Assembly (NCBI GenBank): GCA_029432795.1
Contig: JARNMJ010000005.1
Coordinates: forward strand, 62,001 to 126,000
Origin: Pontiellaceae bacterium B12219
Lineage (GTDB): Bacteria; Verrucomicrobiota; Kiritimatiellia; Kiritimatiellales; Pontiellaceae
Direction of reading: 5' to 3'
DNA: 64,000 bases
Shown: piece by piece, positions 57,594 to 64,000 of the stretch
Layout of the letters: each line of letters starts with the position of its first letter
Numbering within the stretch: the stretch's first letter is position 1
The notes under the pieces: generated by a model
The model's input: only the letters and a program-made list of their open reading frames with translations
Database searches by the model: none
Told to the model about the DNA's origin: nothing
Translations under genes and position numbers: made by a program

Positions 57594-59729
57594 ATGAATA
57601 AAATATTCAAGATGTGTGCGGCAGGATTGTTTCTGACGTTGACTTCACACGCAGCGAACATCAACTGGAATACAGCACAAACCATTTCGGGCGACACGGA
57701 TGTGTCGAAAAACGGCGTTCAGGTATTCGGAGTTTCTTTCACTTCGGAATCCAGCGGAAGCAGGACCGTCAACGGGGAGGTGTTTAATTTTTATAACGCA
57801 GGCGCAGGCCGAGGTGATGCTGTAAATACCAGCGGTGCTTCCATCAATATTAACAGCTACATGACCGATACGTTTTCAGCAACTGCGGTTGGAGCATTCG
57901 GACAGGGAACCACGTTCGAGGGGCTGAGTGAGGACTATCAAAAGGTGTTGAATGATGCGTTGTACGACTCGGCCGCTTCAGATGTGATCACATTTACCAA
58001 CCTGACTGTTGGGAGTGAATATGAGATTCAACTATGGGCAATGGATTGCCGGGTCAATAAAAATGCGACTTCATTCCTCGAGCTGGATGGCGACGGCACG
58101 GTCGGTTCCGGCACGCTGCTGGATTTCAATGTTTCCAACGATCTATCTAACGCCCAGACCACCACCTATGTTGCGGATGGTATTGGCCAGTGGATCACGG
58201 GCACGTTTGTGGCTGATGCGACAAGCCAGACGTTCCTGATGGACGGCTATCGCGCCACCGAGGGGGCCGAAGCCAGCATGCAACCCGTTACCGGAAAGCG
58301 CCAGCTTCAGGCGCTGCAGCTGCGTTTGATCTCCGGGACGATAGCCGTAGTGACTCCGTCCACAACCGCTGGCTATGCTCCGCTCGAGGTCGTATTTGAT
58401 GGATCCGGCAGTGCTTCCGACGGAAACATTATCGATTATTCCTGGGACTTCGGTGACGGCAACGTGGCCAGCGGAGTGGTGGTTACCAACACTTACACAT
58501 CAGCCGATGACTTTACCGCTTCGCTTACCGTCACCGATGATCTGGGGGGGATTGCCAGCAATTCGCTCGTAATCACCGTTGAGAGTCAACCTTTAGAGGT
58601 CGTGGCAACGGCAGCGCCCGCCTCCGGGACCGCGCCCCTGGCGGTGGTTTTCGATGCCTCGACGAGTGTCCCTTCCGCCGGAGGCTCAATTACGAGTTAT
58701 TCCTGGAACTTTGGCGATGGCAACTCGGACAATGGGGTCACGGTTACACATACCTATACAGCGACCGGGACGTACACGGCTGAACTCGTGGTGGCTGATT
58801 CCAATGGGCAGATCGATACAAACACGATGACGATTGTCGTTCACCTGCCTTCGGATGGAACCTATAGCGACACCTTTGATAATGATGGGTTGGCGCTGAA
58901 TGCTGGAAGCGGCGGCGGGATGAAGGTGTATATTCCCCAGGCGAGCAAAGCGATCTATTTCGCGGACGATGGAAATCTGACCGGCGTCATAACTGCTCCG
59001 ACCGACGGGGCGGCTCGCGGCGCAGTCTATTCCACGAACGCCTTCCAAATTACCGAAGGCTTCACCCTGGACGTTGTCTACAATGTTAACCTGATCGACA
59101 CAACCATCGCAGACACCGCCACGTTCGGATTGGTGGATGAAGTCGGTAATCTGGATGGCTTGTTTGTTGATGCATCAAAAGGGATCACCGGTCTGGGAAT
59201 AAGCCTGACGACCCGCGGAGGGGGTGCCAAGAACGCACAGGGTCTGATTGAGCTGGATGCCGACGGCGTTACCTTGACCAACCTCAGCAATGCACAGCTG
59301 ATTAGCTCAGGAATTGACAAAACCTTCAGCCTGACCGTTCAGGAAGACGGAAGTTTCAGCTACAGCATCGACGGAGCTCCGGCCACCACCGGTACAACAA
59401 CGCTGGATCTTTCAAAGGACTATCATTTTGCGGCCTATACGCAGCGCAATGCCGGTTTTGCTATCCAAAGCATTTCGTTAATTCCGATTAATAACGTCAC
59501 TGAAATTGGAGATGTTTCCATTGAGCTGGGCAGCGGCACCGAAGCTGTATTTTCCTGGTACGGCGAATTTCAGGCCAACTATGAGCTTCAGGTTCGGGAT
59601 AATCTCGTTATTGGCGGCGATGAAGCCTGGGTGACGGTTACTAATGTTGCCGGTGCAGACACCATTATTTCAATTACAGATGAAATGGATAAACCGACCG
59701 AATTCTATCGGGTTAAACTGGCGGAATAA
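57594..59729 (+). CDS. Secreted PKD-domain protein
   Basis: This is a 711-residue protein. The ATG follows AAGGAG at good spacing and starts the signal peptide (1-20). The N-terminal beta domain (about 22-245) resembles the whole 199-residue protein at 3267. Two PKD domains follow (about 255-420: VVFDGSGS, YSWDFGDGN, VFDAST, YSWNFGDGN). A lectin- or LamG-like sandwich (about 430-635) comes next, then a C-terminal domain starting EIGDVSIE and ending FYRVKLAE. The PKD pair and C-terminal domain resemble those of the 3997 protein, so this is a mosaic of the same parts. No catalytic motif was found; glycan binding at the surface is inferred. It is followed by a good terminator. Confidence 0.85.
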   Translation: MNKIFKMCAAGLFLTLTSHAANINWNTAQTISGDTDVSKNGVQVFGVSFTSESSGSRTVNGEVFNFYNAGAGRGDAVNTSGASININSYMTDTFSATAVGAFGQGTTFEGLSEDYQKVLNDALYDSAASDVITFTNLTVGSEYEIQLWAMDCRVNKNATSFLELDGDGTVGSGTLLDFNVSNDLSNAQTTTYVADGIGQWITGTFVADATSQTFLMDGYRATEGAEASMQPVTGKRQLQALQLRLISGTIAVVTPSTTAGYAPLEVVFDGSGSASDGNIIDYSWDFGDGNVASGVVVTNTYTSADDFTASLTVTDDLGGIASNSLVITVESQPLEVVATAAPASGTAPLAVVFDASTSVPSAGGSITSYSWNFGDGNSDNGVTVTHTYTATGTYTAELVVADSNGQIDTNTMTIVVHLPSDGTYSDTFDNDGLALNAGSGGGMKVYIPQASKAIYFADDGNLTGVITAPTDGAARGAVYSTNAFQITEGFTLDVVYNVNLIDTTIADTATFGLVDEVGNLDGLFVDASKGITGLGISLTTRGGGAKNAQGLIELDADGVTLTNLSNAQLISSGIDKTFSLTVQEDGSFSYSIDGAPATTGTTTLDLSKDYHFAAYTQRNAGFAIQSISLIPINNVTEIGDVSIELGSGTEAVFSWYGEFQANYELQVRDNLVIGGDEAWVTVTNVAGADTIISITDEMDKPTEFYRVKLAE

Positions 59730-59754
59730 CATTGTCATTTATGCAGTTCTCATG

Positions 59755-59783
59755 GAGCAGACGCAGGGTTCCTGCGCCTGCTC
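59755..59783 (+). terminator. Hairpin terminator after the PKD protein gene
   Basis: The 12-bp stem AGCAGACGCAGG / CCTGCGCCTGCT has one A-C mismatch and a GTT loop, and starts 26 bases after the stop at 59729. It lacks a long T run, so efficiency is uncertain. Confidence 0.6.
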
Positions 59784-59807
59784 TATACAGCCCGGAAACC
59801 ATCTAAA

Positions 59808-59823
59808 CCGCCTGATCGGCTAG
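59808..59823 (+). promoter_or_regulatory. Candidate operator CYGCCTNATYRRCTAG, copy 4
   Basis: CCGCCTGATCGGCTAG is followed by GCAGACC. It lies 111 bp upstream of the GH29-like start at 59934 and in the same orientation. With the following GC it gives a GCCT...AGGC dyad. Confidence 0.7.
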
Positions 59824-59933
59824 GCAGACCGAATCCGCTCTACATGATAAAAGGGTCATTGAATATTCCCCCTAGCAACGGGAATGAAGAGATAGGCACT
59901 CATTTTAATAACCCCGGAAGTAAGGAATCAACT

Positions 59934-61043
59934 ATGACGCATCAGAACTTAAACCGCAGAACATTCACACTGACCGGTGCAGCGGCTTTGACCGCAGCGC
60001 ATACCGCACGGGCCTATTCCCCAAAAAACAATGCGGTTCCTTCTTATCTAAAAGACTATGCGGACCTCTATCAAAACGATCCCCGAGCCGCTGCCCTGAA
60101 CTATTTTCAGGAAGCTGAATTCGGCCTGTTTATTCACTACGGCCTCTACTCGCTGCTGGGCCGGGGAGAATGGGTTCAGCTGAAAGAAAAAATTCCCGTG
60201 CGGGAGTATGCGAAACTGAAAAATGATTTTACCGCAGAGAATTTTGATGCCGATTTCATCACCGATATGGCGCTCAATGCCGGAATGAAATACGTCAACC
60301 TCACTACACGGCACCACGACAGCTTCTGTCTCTTCGATTCAAAATATACCGATTTCAAAAGCACCAACTCACCGGCCAAACGAGATCTCGTGGCAGAGCT
60401 GGCCGAGCAGTGCCGCAAGAAAAATCTCGGGTTTTATTTATACTATTCACACGGCCGCGACTGGCGCCATCCGCATGCCCCCAACAACGGTGACTGGGGA
60501 GGAAGTGCCCGGCCCAAATATGATCCGCCGGAAACATTTTATAAATACGGAGAGGATCAGGATCTCCAGATTTATGTGGAATTCATGAAAAACCAGATCA
60601 CCGAACTGCTGACCAACTACGGCCCGGTCGGCGGCATCTGGCTGGATGGAGAGGGAACTCCCAAATCCCGAAAGAACAAACTGCACCTCTTTAAAACACA
60701 GGAACTTTACGACCACATCCATTCACTGCAGCCCCAGGTTCTGGTTTCCTATAAACATGGTCTGACCGGCACCGAGGACTTCAAAGCCCCCGAACGTAAA
60801 TTTGAGGGAACATCGGATGTGCCCCTGGAATTCTGCGATACGCTGCAGCCCTGGAAGTGGGGCTATGACAAGAGACTGGATGGAAAGCATAAGAATGCGG
60901 ATCAGGTTATGAAGATGCTTGCCAATGCAAAGGCAAAGGGAGGCAACCTTCTGCTGAATGTCGGTCCCCTGCCGGACGGCACCATTCATCCCGAAGATGT
61001 GATTACGTTGGCAGAGGTCGGCAAGCGCCGCCGCAAAGGGTAG
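59934..61043 (+). CDS. GH29-like glycosidase with twin-arginine-type leader
   Basis: This is a 369-residue protein. The ATG at 59934 has AAGGA 8 bases upstream; the frame is open for 30 more codons but without a leader. The leader NRRTFTLTGAAALTAAHTARA fits a Tat signal. The GH29 barrel has EAEFGLFIHYGLYSLLGRGEW, TTRHHDSFCLFDSKYTDFKS, YLYYSHGRDWRHP, nucleophile Asp238 in GIWLDGEG, and GGNLLLNVGPLPDGTI. It is shorter than the 460-residue GH29 at 47495 and lacks its C-terminal beta domain, ending KRRRKG. Tat export would mean folding in the cytoplasm. Activity on L-fucose or L-galactose is inferred. Confidence 0.88.
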   Translation: MTHQNLNRRTFTLTGAAALTAAHTARAYSPKNNAVPSYLKDYADLYQNDPRAAALNYFQEAEFGLFIHYGLYSLLGRGEWVQLKEKIPVREYAKLKNDFTAENFDADFITDMALNAGMKYVNLTTRHHDSFCLFDSKYTDFKSTNSPAKRDLVAELAEQCRKKNLGFYLYYSHGRDWRHPHAPNNGDWGGSARPKYDPPETFYKYGEDQDLQIYVEFMKNQITELLTNYGPVGGIWLDGEGTPKSRKNKLHLFKTQELYDHIHSLQPQVLVSYKHGLTGTEDFKAPERKFEGTSDVPLEFCDTLQPWKWGYDKRLDGKHKNADQVMKMLANAKAKGGNLLLNVGPLPDGTIHPEDVITLAEVGKRRRKG

Positions 61044-61063
61044 CATCTCCCGGTGCCACACAA

Positions 61064-61087
61064 AACCGGATGAGCAGTCATCCGGTT
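61064..61087 (+). terminator. Hairpin after the GH29-like gene
   Basis: A perfect 10-bp stem AACCGGATGA / TCATCCGGTT encloses GCAG, 21 bases after the stop. No T run follows, so it may be a weak terminator or an RNA-stability hairpin before the next gene. Confidence 0.55.
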
Positions 61088-61130
61088 GTAAGGGCCCTGG
61101 ATTCGATTTCATATACAGGAGTTTATTCGC

Positions 61131-64000
61131 ATGAAAAATACCATTTGGGCCACGATCGCCTATGCTCTGTTTTCGCTGGGCTTTTCCGCCACAGCCGCGA
61201 AAAACCAATATAATCTGGCAAAATTCCAGAAAAGCTATGCCGACTCCGCCACCGGCAGCGAGCCGGTGCAATATGGCAACGACGGATTTGTCACCCAGGA
61301 AAACCGCTGGGTCAGCGACAATTCCGGGCCGCACTGGTTTGAAATTGAGCTGGCCGTTCCGATGACGATCGGCAGCGCCCACCTCTACAGCGGCGACACC
61401 TGGTCGTCGGCCATGGCCAACCTTTCACTGCAATACCACAACGGTTCCGACTGGATCGACATTCCGGGAACGGCCGTTTCCGACAACACGCTACCGGAAT
61501 TAAATCTGATGTTTTCCTCGCCCATTACCGCACAGCGCTTCCGCCTGTACACCACCGACAGCATCGCCCGTATTCGGGAACTGGCGCTCTATCCCCCCAC
61601 CTCAGACGGTATGGCGGTCCCATTCGGTACAGACCTCGACCTCAACGTTGCCAAACTGCGCCAGTTCGCAACTTCCTCCATCGATGGCGACAACTATCCG
61701 GGACTGGCCATCGACGGCTATGTCGACAATTCCTCCGCCTGGGCCAGCGCCGACACCGCCGGCCCGCACGATTTTGAAGTCCATTTTCCGCAGAAAGAAA
61801 AAGTCCGCGGTATTCAGCTTTATTCCGGATGGGACGGACAGAGCGGCACACAGATTCAGAATTTTGAAGTGGCCTACAGCAACGACGCCACCGGTTGGGT
61901 CGTCTTTGACGGCGGTTCCATTTCTGGCAACACCGAATTGAATTTGAATCTCTGGTTCAATTCGGCCGCCAACGCCCAAACCGTCCGCGTCCGTTCGTTC
62001 GACGCCGACCAGGCCGTCATCCGCGAACTCGTTGTGTTTGCCGAAAACGGCAGCACCGGCTACCCGCTCTGGACCGATGCCAGGAATGAAGCGCCGCCCT
62101 CCCAGAACTTCATGGATTACGAAGATTCCTACTACACTCTCGAAAACCGCGCCACCGGGCAGAACCTCTCCACCTCAACCAACGGCGCGTCGGTCACAAC
62201 CGCGGAGCCCTGGTTCCAGGTCCTGCTCAATCTCGGCACAGACACCTATCGCCTATGCAGCAAAGACAGCCTTGCCTGCTTTGAAGTTTCACTGGCTTCC
62301 ACCAACGAAGGCGCGGCCGTGGTCGAAGGAAACTATTCCGCCATGCCGCATCAGCGCTGGCGTTTGGAAGACACCGGCGACGGCACCCACTTCCGGATCG
62401 TTAACGTCTGGAGTGGAATGGTGCTCGGTCTCGACGGTACTAACGTGGTGCAGCAGATCTCCGGGCCGGAATTTTCCAAACATTGGAAAATCAACTACGA
62501 AACCCACTTTCCAAAGTATGGAAAAGCGGCTCATTTTCATTTCGGCGACATGTTTAAACCCAACTGGTACTACGGCTGGAACTTTGATCAGGAGGGCGAG
62601 AGTGATTACGGCGAGTACATGCCCATGCAATGGGGAGGAATCGGATCGAGCACGGCCGGCATTCTTCGCTATCAGCCGGAATGGTACGGCCGCGCCAACA
62701 ACACCACCGTACTCGGCTTCAACGAGCCCGACCTTCACGACCAGGCCAATATTGACGAGGATGCGGCGGCTTATCAATGGCCGCGCATGGAACGCCTGCG
62801 CCTGCCGTTGGCGGGGCCGGTTCCGGCGGCCTATAAAGGTTCGTGGCGCCAGAATTATGAAGCTCTCGCCGCAGAACGCGGCCTGCGTTCCGAATATATG
62901 GCCGTTCACTGGTATTCAACCGCCGGAGCCGCAACCGGCAGCCCGGGTACGCTGATCAACAATATGGAGTATCTGTATAACCTCTACGGCAAGCCCATTG
63001 TCCTGACGGAATTTTCCACCCGCAATTTCAACGGCACGATGACCTCCTGGAGCCGCAACCATAACTACAATTTTCTGGCTGAATTTATGTGGCGGGCTGA
63101 AAGCCTGCCGTGGCTGAAAAGGTGGTCCCTTTTTGAATGGGGGTATGGCGGAGATCCGGACACAACCGACGCCAATAGCGATGATCCAACCGATATGAAC
63201 TCCCCCAAGCTGGCTTTGCACTACAACAACGATAAAACCGATCCCGGCTGGGAAGACCTGATGGAATGCGGCCTGCTGATGGCGGGGTGGGATGGAAATG
63301 CGAGCGTTAAGGGTGACACCGCCTACATCATTCACAACAAAGGCCGATTCCTGCGCCTGATTGACCATCCGGCGTCCAACACCGTGACGACCGCCGATGT
63401 TGAAAACCGCGCCGCCTCGGAACAGTTCATCCTGGAAAATGCGGGATCCGGCAGAAAATACATTACCGGCCTGAGCGACGGACGACGCCTTTCCTCCGAC
63501 GGTTCGAACGTCGGGCTGGCCGCGGCGGGCACCACCGGCGCCTCGGTGGAGTGGGAACTGAACGAATATCAGTACGGCTGGTTCTACATCGACCACCCCT
63601 CAACCGGCAAACGCCTGCGCATCACCAGTGAAAATGTGATTGATGTCGCCGGCGGCTCCGATGCCTACGACAACGTGCGCTTCCGCTTCATCAAGCACTA
63701 CCTGCCGATCACCCTGACCGAAGTGCAGCCCCTGCCCTATTCCGAAAGTTTTGAAAACGGAATCGGTGCCTGGCGTTATTTCGACAATCAGGACAAATTC
63801 TGGGAAGTCGGCAGCGGCGGAACCCCGACTGCGGCGGCCGGCCCGGACGGCGCTTCGGGTGGCGATTATTATCTCTTCAGCGAAGGGCATGATGCCGGCT
63901 CCTTTGTCACCAACAGCGTTGAGTGTGTTTTTGATTTCAGCACAACATCCACAGTTCTAATGGGCTTTGACTATCACATGTACGGGGGCTACATCGATTT
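61131..64000 (+). CDS. Secreted GH128-like multidomain glycoside hydrolase, C-terminus beyond window edge
   Basis: The frame is open from the ATG at 61131 (AGGAG 9 bases upstream) to the right edge, over 956 codons. It has a signal peptide (1-22), two discoidin-like domains (about 25-155 and 165-300), a ricin-like trefoil (about 335-445), and an Asl1/GH128-type barrel (about 455-690). Probable acid/base Glu532 is in LGFNEPD, and probable nucleophile Glu627 is in VLTEFSTRNF. A second trefoil-like domain (about 725-860) and the start of a MAM-like domain (SYSESFENGIGAW type, from about 868) follow. It is paralogous to the left-edge gene but lacks its N-terminal beta module. Iterated palindromes lie at 62472 and 62508. 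Confidence 0.87.
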   Translation, partial: MKNTIWATIAYALFSLGFSATAAKNQYNLAKFQKSYADSATGSEPVQYGNDGFVTQENRWVSDNSGPHWFEIELAVPMTIGSAHLYSGDTWSSAMANLSLQYHNGSDWIDIPGTAVSDNTLPELNLMFSSPITAQRFRLYTTDSIARIRELALYPPTSDGMAVPFGTDLDLNVAKLRQFATSSIDGDNYPGLAIDGYVDNSSAWASADTAGPHDFEVHFPQKEKVRGIQLYSGWDGQSGTQIQNFEVAYSNDATGWVVFDGGSISGNTELNLNLWFNSAANAQTVRVRSFDADQAVIRELVVFAENGSTGYPLWTDARNEAPPSQNFMDYEDSYYTLENRATGQNLSTSTNGASVTTAEPWFQVLLNLGTDTYRLCSKDSLACFEVSLASTNEGAAVVEGNYSAMPHQRWRLEDTGDGTHFRIVNVWSGMVLGLDGTNVVQQISGPEFSKHWKINYETHFPKYGKAAHFHFGDMFKPNWYYGWNFDQEGESDYGEYMPMQWGGIGSSTAGILRYQPEWYGRANNTTVLGFNEPDLHDQANIDEDAAAYQWPRMERLRLPLAGPVPAAYKGSWRQNYEALAAERGLRSEYMAVHWYSTAGAATGSPGTLINNMEYLYNLYGKPIVLTEFSTRNFNGTMTSWSRNHNYNFLAEFMWRAESLPWLKRWSLFEWGYGGDPDTTDANSDDPTDMNSPKLALHYNNDKTDPGWEDLMECGLLMAGWDGNASVKGDTAYIIHNKGRFLRLIDHPASNTVTTADVENRAASEQFILENAGSGRKYITGLSDGRRLSSDGSNVGLAAAGTTGASVEWELNEYQYGWFYIDHPSTGKRLRITSENVIDVAGGSDAYDNVRFRFIKHYLPITLTEVQPLPYSESFENGIGAWRYFDNQDKFWEVGSGGTPTAAAGPDGASGGDYYLFSEGHDAGSFVTNSVECVFDFSTTSTVLMGFDYHMYGGYID

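Overview
The window reads as one large polysaccharide-degradation region from a marine-type PVC bacterium. The best guess is Kiritimatiellota (Pontiella-like). That guess rests on the very high density of S1 sulfatases, a PEP-CTERM protein, PKD/discoidin secreted proteins, discoidin-sensor histidine kinases, and the absence of any SusC/SusD pair. No rRNA, tRNA, CRISPR array, transposase or transporter gene was seen. Taxonomy is inference; no marker gene is present.

Layout. (1) Positions 1-5943, minus strand: a truncated multidomain GH128-like hydrolase, a PEP-CTERM protein and two other secreted proteins; three of the four share one N-terminal beta-rich module. (2) 6129-8749, plus strand: histidine kinase/NarL-type response regulator pair 1. 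(3) 25794 down to 8786, minus strand: run B, with a toroid polysaccharide lyase-like protein, two GH43, a GH117-like enzyme, a DUF6786-like protein, five sulfatases, a ThuA-LamG protein and a second GH117-like enzyme. (4) 26069-28815, plus strand: kinase/regulator pair 2, divergent from run B. (5) 57310 down to 28855, minus strand: run A, with six sulfatases, a collapsed sulfatase pseudogene, GH95, GH29, three GH2, GH35, GH30-like, GH128-like and an M60-like metallopeptidase. (6) 57594-64000, plus strand: a PKD protein, a second GH29-like enzyme with a Tat-type leader, and the truncated paralogue of the left-edge hydrolase.

Function. Nearly every enzyme carries a signal peptide, so degradation should occur in the periplasm or outside the cell. 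Two GH117-like enzymes beside GH2/GH35 beta-galactosidases and eleven sulfatases point to a sulfated red-algal galactan (agar/porphyran-like, perhaps carrageenan-like). The GH29/GH95 enzymes could then act on L-galactose or L-fucose. Substrate assignment is inference. The two kinase/regulator pairs bracket run B and are its likely regulators.

The most unusual signals are at DNA level. An odd-centred palindrome, TTTTCCA-N5-TGGAAAA, occurs in 26 strict or near-strict copies, 25 of them inside genes and in all three reading frames. Two candidate operator families occur at promoters: CYGCCTNATYRRCTAG (four copies) and TGTGRCG-type 20-bp palindromes (two copies). Degenerate heptameric repeats have invaded gene ends and intergenic gaps.
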